A stretch of DNA of 56,444 nt, taken from contig CAJUBZ010000007.1 of assembly GCA_910584795.1 (NCBI GenBank), forward strand, positions 1-56,444, written 5' to 3'. The notes below the pieces were generated by a model. That model made no database searches and was not told the DNA's origin. It saw only the letters and a program-made list of their open reading frames with translations. Within the stretch, counting starts at the first letter, position 1, and every line of letters begins with the position of its first letter. Position numbers and translations under genes: made by a program. Source of the stretch: an uncultured Eubacterium sp. Its GTDB lineage: Bacteria > Bacillota > Clostridia > Lachnospirales > Lachnospiraceae. Positions 17,402 to 24,704 of the stretch are shown one piece after another.

Positions 17402-18721
17402 ATGAAAAAGACTAAAATTATTTGTGTAGGATTAATGTTATGTATGTTGGTAACATTAAATGTTAACTTGAATATTTTTGCTAGTACAACAGACGGAAAA
17501 GAGTTATTTTTTAGAGATATAAGTGATGTCGAAGTAATGGAGGAAAATAATTTACAGAGACAAGGGGAGAAAATCAATATTGAGGAGCAACAAAAGATTT
17601 TAAAAATAATGGGTTGGGAAGATGAGGAATGTGATGAAAGTGATCTGAATAATAATTATGCAGGAACATATTTAGATGATAATGATAAATTAGTTGTTAT
17701 GTTGGATGAGGATGCAAAAGGGAATACTAAATTAGAAAAAAGAATAAAAAAAATAGACGTAAATACGAAAGTAAAAAAAGTAAAATATAATTGTAAAGAA
17801 TTAGCAATAGTAAAAGAAAAATATGATGAAAAGATGTGTTGGTTGAGTAAGATGAAAAAAATAGGAAAACTCACACATGAGCAATCCCTGGTTCTTAAAA
17901 ATGTTATTGGATGTGGTATAACATTAGAGAAAAATTGTGTTACAGTATATATGAAAAAAATAAATAAATATTATAAAGACTTATTTGAGAAACATGTTTT
18001 TAAAAGTAAGATATTGCGTTTTCAGAGAGAAAAAGCAGAAGATAAAACAGCAAATACAAAATTAAAATTAGGCAGAGCTGTTTATAAACATATAAAAACT
18101 ACATATTCAGGGAATAAGAAAATGGTGTCTTCTTCTATATGCAGTATCGGACTTAAAGCTTATACAATTGACAGTAATGGTAAAAAAAGATATGGTTTTG
18201 TTACCTGTGGTCATGGATTGTCAATAGGTGATAGTATTTATATTGATGCATTATGTGAAAAAAAGATAGGAAGAGTGATAAAAAGAAAATTTTCCGGAAA
18301 AGTTGATGCATCTTTTGTTGAAGTGACAAACTCGAATTATACGCCTTCAAGAGTCGTGTATTATTCTGATAGTTCAGGAAAAATAAGTGGAGGTGCAACA
18401 ATTTCTACATCATATTTGTATGCATGGTATACAGGATTTACAGTGTATAAAGCAGGGGCAACAACATATTTGACATCTGGAAAATTGACAGATTATTCAT
18501 ATAGTACAAATGTAAGTGATGCAGAAAACGGTACAGTTACAATGAAAGATCTTTATCGAGCGAAAATTAAAGTTAAACAAGGTGATAGTGGTGGAATATT
18601 TTATACAAAAGACGATGGTGAATATTGTGCATTAGGAATAACTGAAAGTATATCAGGTAATTATGCAAATTTTGTAAAATGGAATAATATAGACGATAAA
18701 TTTAATATATACTTTTATTAA
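17402..18721 (+). CDS. Secreted chymotrypsin-fold (S1-type) serine protease with propeptide
   Basis: ATG 17402 follows GGAGGT by 6 bases; an in-frame TTG at 17396 is less likely. Encodes 439 residues with signal peptide about 1-28. Residues 30-230 look like a charged prosegment. The catalytic half shows the full triad: H271 in FVTCGHG, D302 in GKVDASF, and S396 in KQGDSGG. The arrangement resembles alpha-lytic/streptogrisin-type S1 proteases, which fold with the help of their pro-region. It lies 65 bp after the foldase gene and shares LytTR promoter 1. Possible roles are processing a secreted signal or toxin, or attacking neighbours. The substrate is not predictable. Confidence 0.82.
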   Translation: MKKTKIICVGLMLCMLVTLNVNLNIFASTTDGKELFFRDISDVEVMEENNLQRQGEKINIEEQQKILKIMGWEDEECDESDLNNNYAGTYLDDNDKLVVMLDEDAKGNTKLEKRIKKIDVNTKVKKVKYNCKELAIVKEKYDEKMCWLSKMKKIGKLTHEQSLVLKNVIGCGITLEKNCVTVYMKKINKYYKDLFEKHVFKSKILRFQREKAEDKTANTKLKLGRAVYKHIKTTYSGNKKMVSSSICSIGLKAYTIDSNGKKRYGFVTCGHGLSIGDSIYIDALCEKKIGRVIKRKFSGKVDASFVEVTNSNYTPSRVVYYSDSSGKISGGATISTSYLYAWYTGFTVYKAGATTYLTSGKLTDYSYSTNVSDAENGTVTMKDLYRAKIKVKQGDSGGIFYTKDDGEYCALGITESISGNYANFVKWNNIDDKFNIYFY

Positions 18722-18746
18722 AAAGTAAAGAAAGAGGTATTTATAT

Positions 18747-19397
18747 ATGAAAAGAAAATTGAAGTGTTTGATATTAATGTTATTAATACTAGGCTCATGT
18801 AACCTTTATTGTATGAATGTAAATGCAAAAAATGTTAATACTGTGGCGCTGATTGTAAATCATAAAACACGCATTAAAGTTCCTGAAAGTAAAGGAAAAA
18901 TAATAGCTTGTAATTCTACTAATCAGAAAGTTGTAAAGATTACACAAAAGAAAAATATAATCAATCTTAAAGCTGCCAAAACTGGTAAATGTGTTTTAAA
19001 TGCAAAAACTTCAAAAGGAAGTATAATGAAGTATTATGTGTATGTAACAAAAGATTCGGCTGTAAAAACATATAAAGGTTCAAAAATAAAAATAAGGATA
19101 AAAAATGTTAAAAAAAATAATCATAATATTGTTTTACGTGTAAAGTTAAGTAATGGAAAAAAGGAGTTTGCAGCTTATGAATGTGGATATAAGTTACAGC
19201 AAAAGAAAAAGAGAAAATGGAAAACAAAAAAAAGTGTAACTGATATATCAGGGAATAGTTATACCATATCAGGAAAAAGTCGTATTGAGTTTCCAATTTT
19301 ACTGTCAAATCATTATAAAAATTTGAAAAAAGGAACATATAGAATCCAGTTTCTTATTAATGGAAAGATGAGATATGTTAAATTCAAAATAAAATAA
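18747..19397 (+). CDS. Small secreted Ig-like protein
   Basis: Encodes 216 residues with a signal peptide (about 1-27) containing LGSC, so a lipoprotein cannot be excluded. Residues 30-105 resemble a bacterial Ig-like (Big_2-type) domain. Residues 110-216 form a second beta domain ending KGTYRIQFLINGKMRYVKFKI, similar to the Ig-like domain often found in Gram-positive surface proteins. It is very basic (many KKK). It is third in the foldase-protease operon, 26 bp after the protease. Its stop codon overlaps the first repeat of LytTR promoter 2. Role unknown; perhaps a protease partner, inhibitor or wall-binding factor. Confidence 0.65.
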   Translation: MKRKLKCLILMLLILGSCNLYCMNVNAKNVNTVALIVNHKTRIKVPESKGKIIACNSTNQKVVKITQKKNIINLKAAKTGKCVLNAKTSKGSIMKYYVYVTKDSAVKTYKGSKIKIRIKNVKKNNHNIVLRVKLSNGKKEFAAYECGYKLQQKKKRKWKTKKSVTDISGNSYTISGKSRIEFPILLSNHYKNLKKGTYRIQFLINGKMRYVKFKIK

Positions 19398-19463
19398 CGT
19401 TGTCAACAAATAAATAACGTTGTCAACAAATAAATACCCTCTTTCTTAAGTTTTATCTATACT
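19396..19463 (+). promoter_or_regulatory. LytTR-type promoter 2 (regulator gene)
   Basis: Identical repeats AACGTTGTCAAC at 19396-19407 and 19416-19427, period 20 bp, then exactly 30 bp to the -10 TATACT (19458-19463). The -35 region is poor (TACCCT), as expected for an activator-dependent promoter. It precedes the response regulator gene, so autoregulation is likely. Confidence 0.8.
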
Positions 19464-19500
19464 ATTGGTATAGATAAAACTTAAGAAAGAGGGTATTTAT
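19430..19500. repeat. Perfect 33-bp inverted repeat over promoter 2
   Basis: Arms 19430-19462 and 19468-19500 are exact reverse complements around a 5-bp centre. The left arm carries the -10; the right arm ends three bases before ATG 19504 and holds AGAAAGAGGG. Transcripts reading through from upstream would form a long hairpin, while transcripts starting at promoter 2 would contain only the right arm. Confidence 0.95.
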
Positions 19501-19569
19501 ATAATGAAAATGTGTATGAGTATGTTTTATAATTGGAATAAGGAGAAAATTACAATAGAGGAAAATAAT

Positions 19570-20259
19570 ATGGTAATAGCAATATGCGATGATGAAGAAG
19601 TAATACGACACAAATGTTCAAAAATCTGTAAAGAGCTGATATCTAATTACAACAGATCGTTTGAAATTATACAGTATGAGGATGGAAAGGATATTGATAG
19701 AGAGGATATAGATATATTAATTCTGGACATTGAGATGCCGATTGTAGATGGGTTATCTGTAAAAGAAATGCTGCAGAATAAGGGTATAGATACATATATA
19801 ATATTTGTTACGAGCCATGATGAGTTGATGCCGGAAGCGTTTGGAAAAAATGTAATTGGTTTTACAACAAAGAAATTATTAGACAATCAATTGAAAAAAA
19901 TATTAGAGAAAACCATAAAGATTGCAAGCCAGAATATCATAATAGAAGGAATAGACAGTAAGTATATTACATATATTCAAGCTGACAATGTGTATTGTAT
20001 GGTGCATTTAAAAGATGGAACTCATAAACTGGTTCGGAGTGGAATTGGAAATATCGCAAAACAGATAGAAGGTTCAGGGCTGTATAAAATAAATAAGTCA
20101 TATATTATTAATTTTGAGTATTTAGATAAGATAAATGAAAAGACAGTAGAGGTAGATGGGGTTTCACTGCCACTGAGTGTAAGACTAAGAAAAGCAATTA
20201 AAGATGAATATAGAAAGTACTGTAGGAGAAATGCGAGGTTTTTGAATGGAAGAAATTAA
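19570..20259 (+). CDS. LytTR-family response regulator
   Basis: Encodes 229 residues from ATG 19570 (SD GAGGA). An in-frame ATG at 19504, preceded by AGAAAGAGGG, would add a 22-residue extension starting MKMCMSMFYNW. The receiver domain (1-115) has the acidic pocket CDDEE and phospho-acceptor Asp in LILDIEMP. The usual Lys-Pro near its end appears as GFTTKK. The LytTR DNA-binding domain covers about 130-225 (KYITYIQADNVYCMVHLKDG, INKSYIINFEYL). LytTR regulators bind direct repeats about two turns apart; three such sites occur within 5 kb. It overlaps the kinase gene by 14 bases, so the pair is probably translationally coupled. Confidence 0.93.
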   Translation: MVIAICDDEEVIRHKCSKICKELISNYNRSFEIIQYEDGKDIDREDIDILILDIEMPIVDGLSVKEMLQNKGIDTYIIFVTSHDELMPEAFGKNVIGFTTKKLLDNQLKKILEKTIKIASQNIIIEGIDSKYITYIQADNVYCMVHLKDGTHKLVRSGIGNIAKQIEGSGLYKINKSYIINFEYLDKINEKTVEVDGVSLPLSVRLRKAIKDEYRKYCRRNARFLNGRN

Positions 20260-21523
20260 ATCAGGTGTGTTTGCTGCATTGGACATGATAAAGTGCCTGA
20301 TAATTGTTTATGGTGTTTTTGGGTTTAAGATAAGGAAAAAGAAAAAGGTACTTTGGTGCGTGCCAGTGGCTGTGTTAGGAGTCATAGGGCATATTTACGC
20401 AAAAGATGATGCGGTGTTTGTGGACATGCTGACACAATGTTTGATTGTATTGTTTTTATTTAAGACAAGCATAAGGACAAAAATAAAAATATCAATGCTT
20501 CAATTTATTTTAATGAGTTCATTAGATATGTTAATATGGTTAATTATAGTAGGGATAACACCATTAAGAAAAGATTATAAAACGAATGAGTTAATTGTTG
20601 AAGTGATTAGTAACGTGATTGTTATTATTATATGGATATTAATTTCAGCAGCACTAAAAAATAAAAGCAATAATATAAAAAATAAATTAGAAAAAATAAA
20701 AGTAAAAGAGTTTATATTTTTTACTACGGGATTATTTTCGGTAATACTTGTTGTATCGGGGATACAAGGACAGTTTTGGCATGAAATGACACCACAAATT
20801 CAAAGAGCAATTATGATTTTGGGTGTTTTTGTAGTTGTGTTTTTGTTTGTAGTATTAATTCTTTTTGCTTATGTTTCCGATTCAAAAGAGAAACTTCAAT
20901 ATATTAATCAATTAAATGAACAGTGTATAAAATATCAAAAAGATTATTATATGGAAATAATAAAGTTTGATGAGGAGATGCGGGCATTTCGACATGATGT
21001 AAATAAACACTATGAAGTGCTATTGATGTTGATTTACGAAAAAGATTGGAATAGAGCGAAAAAATATATTAGTCAGTTATCAAATAAAAAAGATGTTGGA
21101 AGAGTTTTTAAAACAGGAAATACAATTGCTGATTATATTATAAATGGAAAAACTAAGGAGATAAAGAATCAGGGAAATGTAGAGTTAAATGTCATAGGGA
21201 CATTCCCACAGAATATGCAGATAGAAGATACAGATTTATGTATTGTTTTAGGAAATGCATTGGACAATGCAGGAGAGGCATTAGAAAAAGTAAAAGGAGT
21301 GAAGCAGTTAAATATTGATATTGGAAGTTATAAACAATCTTTATTTTTAGAAATTACAAATTCCGCAATGGAAATAGAAACAAAAAATTTTAAAACAACG
21401 AAAAAAGATAAAATTAATCATGGATATGGGTTAGAAAATATAAAATATGTAGTATTTAAATATAACGGAAAAGTTACAACAGAATATGAAAATGGATGTT
21501 TTTCATTAAAAATTGAATTATAG
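20246..21523 (+). CDS. GHKL (AgrC-type) membrane sensor histidine kinase
   Basis: Encodes 425 residues. The N-terminal 1-210 are hydrophobic, with about six membrane segments, the usual AgrC/FsrC-type input domain for peptide signals. A coiled-coil linker follows. The kinase part has an H-box with FRHDVNKH (about 250), an N-box LGNALDNAGEAL (about 334) and a G-box HGYGLEN (about 393). This is the GHKL type that pairs with LytTR regulators. The start ATG lies inside the end of the regulator gene. No AgrB-type peptide-processing membrane protease is seen nearby, so a cyclic thiolactone signal is not supported. The small peptide genes downstream are candidate ligands or outputs. Confidence 0.9.
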   Translation: MEEIKSGVFAALDMIKCLIIVYGVFGFKIRKKKKVLWCVPVAVLGVIGHIYAKDDAVFVDMLTQCLIVLFLFKTSIRTKIKISMLQFILMSSLDMLIWLIIVGITPLRKDYKTNELIVEVISNVIVIIIWILISAALKNKSNNIKNKLEKIKVKEFIFFTTGLFSVILVVSGIQGQFWHEMTPQIQRAIMILGVFVVVFLFVVLILFAYVSDSKEKLQYINQLNEQCIKYQKDYYMEIIKFDEEMRAFRHDVNKHYEVLLMLIYEKDWNRAKKYISQLSNKKDVGRVFKTGNTIADYIINGKTKEIKNQGNVELNVIGTFPQNMQIEDTDLCIVLGNALDNAGEALEKVKGVKQLNIDIGSYKQSLFLEITNSAMEIETKNFKTTKKDKINHGYGLENIKYVVFKYNGKVTTEYENGCFSLKIEL

Positions 21524-21526
21524 AAC

Positions 21527-21595
21527 AACGTTATCAACAAAAAAATGACGTTCTCAACAAATGGATTGCCTTTCGATTCTCAATGATTTTATATT
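21527..21595 (+). promoter_or_regulatory. LytTR-type promoter 3 (18-codon peptide)
   Basis: Repeats AACGTTATCAAC (21527-21538) and GACGTTCTCAAC (21547-21558), period 20 bp, start four bases after the kinase stop codon. A TTGCCT (21566-21571) and TATATT (21590-21595) pair follows, 31 bp past the second repeat. It is the most diverged of the three copies. Confidence 0.75.
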
Positions 21596-21636
21596 ATATA
21601 GTGCAAAGGGGAAACTGAGAAAGGAGGGCTTCTATA

Positions 21637-21693
21637 ATGCAATTTTATGGCATAAGTTCAGTGTGGGATATTTTAAAAAGATTATTCGGTTAG
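21637..21693 (+). CDS. 18-residue peptide gene under LytTR promoter 3
   Basis: ATG 21637 follows AAGGAGGG by 9 bases, a strong ribosome site, and is the first start codon after the promoter. The product is MQFYGISSVWDILKRLFG. There is no Cys, no leader and no signal peptide. Hydrophobic residues at 6, 9, 10, 13, 16 and 17 make one face of a short amphipathic helix; net charge is about +1. It could be a leaderless exported peptide, a delta-toxin-like amphipathic peptide or a signal. Support is by position and ribosome site only; the short length leaves room for chance. Confidence 0.55.
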   Translation: MQFYGISSVWDILKRLFG

Positions 21694-21811
21694 AAAGAAG
21701 AGATTTTGCAGAGTATTCACTAGGTTGAGAATGAAAAAATAAAATATACTTTATAGGGGGATGAAAAATAAAGGAAATAAAATGAAAAACAAAAGATAAA
21801 AGAACAGAAGG

Positions 21812-22684
21812 ATGAAGAATATTAACAGGTTAATAAATAAAATAGTTTGGTGCGTAAATATAATGCTTTTTTTTCTTGTTTGTTGCAAGATTACACCGAT
21901 ACCTAATCCTATAGTGTTTTATGACAATGGAATTATAAAATACTTGGTGGTTTTTGTTAATTTAATTATATGTGTGTTTGTTAAAAATTATCAGGATAAA
22001 GAAGATAAAACGTTTACTAAAAGAGGAAAAGTTTTTAATTGTGTCCTTTGTGCAATTTATATTGGTATAAATTCAATAAATACAAATTCTAATTTAATAA
22101 CGAATGCCTTTATTTTCTTTGTATGTGCATTTATATATTGTTCTAGTTTAAAGGTTTTATATAAATTAGTTAATGTTAGACAAATTATATATATTACAGC
22201 AGCATGTTTGTTTGGGATATTAATAATATATATAGGTCAGTATACTATTTCGGTTAAAGAATGTGGTTTGGCCGAAAAATATGAATTTGATGAAGCTGCT
22301 TTTTATAAAAAATATAAAAATTTACATGAAAATAAGCCGTTTGATTCATATGTGGTTGTAGAATATTCAGATAATGCTGTATTTGTAAGGGATTTATTGG
22401 GAGAGACTATGAACTTTTTTACATTTGAAACTAAAAAAGAATGTGAACAGTTTATAAAAGAAAATACTTTAGGAAAAGAAGTATATGCTCCTGTATTAAA
22501 CTATCAGTGTTCATTTAATGATGACGAAATGAGTATTACATATAAACCTACGTTTAAGCAAAGTGATGTAATAGTTAAAATGCAAGAAAAAAATGGTTTT
22601 AGTTTTGTATTTGTATTAGTTTGGATAATATTGGTTTCGTTAATAGGAGCTACATATGAAAAGATTAAAAATAATAGTAATTAG
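21812..22684 (+). CDS. Multi-pass membrane protein of unknown function
   Basis: Encodes 290 residues. Membrane segments are near 10-28, 43-60, 75-90, 98-115, 125-150 and 265-285. A soluble part (about 155-260) lies between the last two and has YVVVEYSDNAVFVRDL and Phe/Lys-rich stretches. It shows none of the conserved residues of AgrB peptidases. The SD is weak (AGAAGG very close to the ATG), so the start could be internal. It follows the 18-codon peptide by 118 bp and may be co-transcribed from promoter 3. It could export or protect against the peptide; that is guesswork. Confidence 0.65.
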   Translation: MKNINRLINKIVWCVNIMLFFLVCCKITPIPNPIVFYDNGIIKYLVVFVNLIICVFVKNYQDKEDKTFTKRGKVFNCVLCAIYIGINSINTNSNLITNAFIFFVCAFIYCSSLKVLYKLVNVRQIIYITAACLFGILIIYIGQYTISVKECGLAEKYEFDEAAFYKKYKNLHENKPFDSYVVVEYSDNAVFVRDLLGETMNFFTFETKKECEQFIKENTLGKEVYAPVLNYQCSFNDDEMSITYKPTFKQSDVIVKMQEKNGFSFVFVLVWIILVSLIGATYEKIKNNSN

Positions 22685-22769
22685 TTTGATAATTATTGGG
22701 GCTGTTGTTTGCTTTTATACAAATAATAGCTCTAATAAATTACAAAATCATCGTCTTGATATTAAATAA
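22656..22769 (+). CDS. 37-residue peptide with one membrane or signal segment
   Basis: ATG 22656 lies inside the end of the membrane-protein gene in another frame and follows AGGAG by about 6 bases. The product starts MKRLKIIVISLIIIGAVV, a basic start plus hydrophobic stretch like a signal peptide, then about 17 polar residues (NNSSNKLQNHRLDIK). It could be a secreted pro-peptide or small membrane protein. It is last in the block that follows LytTR promoter 3. Confidence 0.5.
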   Translation: MKRLKIIVISLIIIGAVVCFYTNNSSNKLQNHRLDIK

Positions 22770-22816
22770 CAAGCATATATATTCAAACAATAACATTTCC
22801 ATATTTAAGCATGTTA

Positions 22817-22825
22817 TGGTATAAT
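22817..22825 (+). promoter_or_regulatory. Extended -10 promoter for the flavodiiron gene
   Basis: TGG-TATAAT matches an extended -10 (TGN-TATAAT) and lies 65 bp before the preferred start. A second TATAAT is at 22857-22862. No clear -35. Confidence 0.45.
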
Positions 22826-22889
22826 GCACCATAATAAGAGACAAAAACATTTGCGGTATAATGCAAAGGATAGGACAAAAGGAGATATT

Positions 22890-24047
22890 ATGGAAAAAGT
22901 AACTAATGCGATAATAAATGTAGGTGTAAATGATTACAATATTACATTATTTGAAAGCCAGTATATGCTCGAGGCAGGGATGGCGTATAATTCATATGTT
23001 ATTCTTGATGATAAAGTAGCAGTAATGGATACTGTAGACAGTACAGCAACAGAAGAATGGATGAAAAATCTATGTGAAGCAATAGATGGCAGAAGTGTTG
23101 ATTATGTGGTTGTTCAGCATATGGAACCGGATCATTCAGGAAGTCTTTTAAAATTAATTGAAAAGTTTCCGGAAATGAAAATTGTAGGAAATGCAAAGAC
23201 CTTTTCCATGATGAGCCAGTTCTTTGATATAGATATAGAAGATAAAAAGATAGTTGTTACAGAAGGTGATACATTAGAGCTGGGAAGTCATACTCTTACT
23301 TTTATGATGGCGCCGATGGTTCATTGGCCGGAAGTTATGGTTACATATGAGAGTTTTGAAAAGGTGCTGTTTAGTGCAGATGCATTTGGAAAGTTCGGGA
23401 CAAGGGATGCAGACGAAGACTGGGCATGTGAAGCTAGAAGATATTATTTTAATATCGTAGGAAAGTATGGTGTACAGGTGCAGATGCTGTTGAAGAAAGC
23501 AGCAGCTATGGACATACAGACAATCTGTCCGTTACACGGACCAGTGCTTACAGAAAATCTGGAATATTACATTGACAAATATAATACATGGAGCAGTTAC
23601 GAGCCGGAAGACAAAGGGATTTTTATTGCACATGCTTCTATCCATGGAAACACTGCAAAGGCGGCAGAGAAATTAAAAGAGATTTTAGAGGAAGCAGGCG
23701 CAGAGAAAGTAGCAATTGCAGATTTGTGCCGTGAAGATATGCATGAGTCTGTAGAAGATGCATTTCGATATGACAGACTGGTACTGGCAGCATCCTCTTA
23801 TGATGCAGAAGTATTCCCGCCAATGGCAGAATTTCTTCACCATTTGAAAGCAAAGAATTATCAGAAGAGAACAGTGGCTATTATGGAAAACGGCTCATGG
23901 GCACCGACAGCTGCCAGAGTAATGAAAGCAGAGCTTGAAGGTATGAAAAATATTGATATTGTGGAGCCGGTTATTACTATTAAATCCACTTTGAAATTGG
24001 ATAACGTAGAGCAGATGAAGGAGTTAGCAAAAGTTTTGGTTAAATAA
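22890..24047 (+). CDS. FprA-type flavodiiron protein
   Basis: ATG 22890 (SD AAAGGAG) is preferred over an upstream in-frame ATG at 22824. Encodes 385 residues. The N-terminal metallo-beta-lactamase-fold domain (1-245) carries diiron ligands in HMEPDHSGS (H-x-E-x-D-H) and later H and D residues including CPLHGP. The flavodoxin domain (about 250-385) starts IFIAHASIHGNTAKAA, the FMN phosphate loop. Flavodiiron proteins reduce O2 to water or NO to N2O in anaerobes, so this is an oxygen or nitrosative defence enzyme in the cytoplasm. It lacks a fused rubredoxin, so an external electron donor is needed. A terminator lies 83 bp past the stop. Confidence 0.93.
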   Translation: MEKVTNAIINVGVNDYNITLFESQYMLEAGMAYNSYVILDDKVAVMDTVDSTATEEWMKNLCEAIDGRSVDYVVVQHMEPDHSGSLLKLIEKFPEMKIVGNAKTFSMMSQFFDIDIEDKKIVVTEGDTLELGSHTLTFMMAPMVHWPEVMVTYESFEKVLFSADAFGKFGTRDADEDWACEARRYYFNIVGKYGVQVQMLLKKAAAMDIQTICPLHGPVLTENLEYYIDKYNTWSSYEPEDKGIFIAHASIHGNTAKAAEKLKEILEEAGAEKVAIADLCREDMHESVEDAFRYDRLVLAASSYDAEVFPPMAEFLHHLKAKNYQKRTVAIMENGSWAPTAARVMKAELEGMKNIDIVEPVITIKSTLKLDNVEQMKELAKVLVK

Positions 24048-24130
24048 ATTAACAGAAAAGTTAATATAATTAAAAATAAGGGAAAGGTACTTGCTTTTTG
24101 AAAACACAAGTGCTAGACTTTGTAAAGAAC

Positions 24131-24170
24131 AAGGACGTTCGACATTTATTTGTCGTACGTCCTTATTTTT
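24131..24170 (+). terminator. Strong intrinsic terminator
   Basis: AAGGACGTTCGACA pairs with TGTCGTACGTCCTT with one T-T mismatch and is followed by ATTTTTTT. Ends the flavodiiron transcript, or attenuates the PII gene 28 bp downstream. Confidence 0.9.
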
Positions 24171-24197
24171 TTCGGGAAAGTAAATGGAGGTATTATA

Positions 24198-24554
24198 ATG
24201 ATTATTAAAGTAGAGGCAATTGTAAGGGAAGAAAAATGTGAGGCAGTTATGGAAGCGCTGGAGGATCTTCAGGTAAATGGATTAACTGTTTCAAGAGTAG
24301 AGGGATACGGTGCACAGAGAGGCAGTGACAATTGGACAAAAGGAATGAAATTAGAAGAGAAAATGAAACAGAAGGTGAAAATTGAAGTTGTTGTTTCCTC
24401 AGAAGATTGGGCAGATTTGACAGAAAAAGCAATAAGAAAAGCAGCATACACAGGAGATTTTGGCGATGGAAAAATCTTTACTTATGAGGTGCGCAGTGCA
24501 CAGAAGATAAGAACCGGCGAAACAGGGTATGATGCAATACAGCGTCAGGAATAA
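24198..24554 (+). CDS. PII-family signal protein with unusual T-loop
   Basis: ATG 24198 has GGAGG 7 bases upstream. Encodes 118 residues with the GlnB fold: MIIKVEAIVREEK at the start, conserved GYGAQRG, later KIEVVV, TGDFGDGKIF and IRTGETG nucleotide-binding elements. The T-loop (about 40-54, GSDNWTKGMKLEEK) lacks the Tyr-51 uridylylation site and the usual YRGAEY. Classical PII proteins sense ATP/ADP and 2-oxoglutarate and control nitrogen uptake. No amtB, glnA or nif gene is adjacent, so the target is unknown. It stands alone between two terminators. A further-diverged PII-like protein is encoded at 39333. Confidence 0.88.
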   Translation: MIIKVEAIVREEKCEAVMEALEDLQVNGLTVSRVEGYGAQRGSDNWTKGMKLEEKMKQKVKIEVVVSSEDWADLTEKAIRKAAYTGDFGDGKIFTYEVRSAQKIRTGETGYDAIQRQE

Positions 24555-24583
24555 AAAGTATTATTTGGATAAAGAAATAAGAT

Positions 24584-24619
24584 AAAAGACATTTCATATA
24601 TGGGGTGTCTTTTATTTTG
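24584..24619 (+). terminator. Terminator after the PII gene
   Basis: AAAAGACA (24584-24591) pairs with TGTCTTTT (24606-24613), followed by ATTTTGTT. Confidence 0.8.
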
Positions 24620-24704
24620 TTCACATAATCTTTTATTATAGTGGTTTTATTTGCACAATTATCAGTATAATGATATAATAAGGAAAATTTTGGGGGAGTA
24701 CTTA

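Noticed and set aside
16139..19500. Transposon bounded by the repeated promoter units
   Set aside because: The two units are in direct orientation, each is a promoter with the same spacing, and there is no transposase or target duplication.
19504..22769. Classical agrBDCA locus with a cyclic peptide
   Set aside because: No AgrB-type peptidase residues in the membrane protein at 21812, and the peptide candidates lack the Cys needed for a thiolactone.
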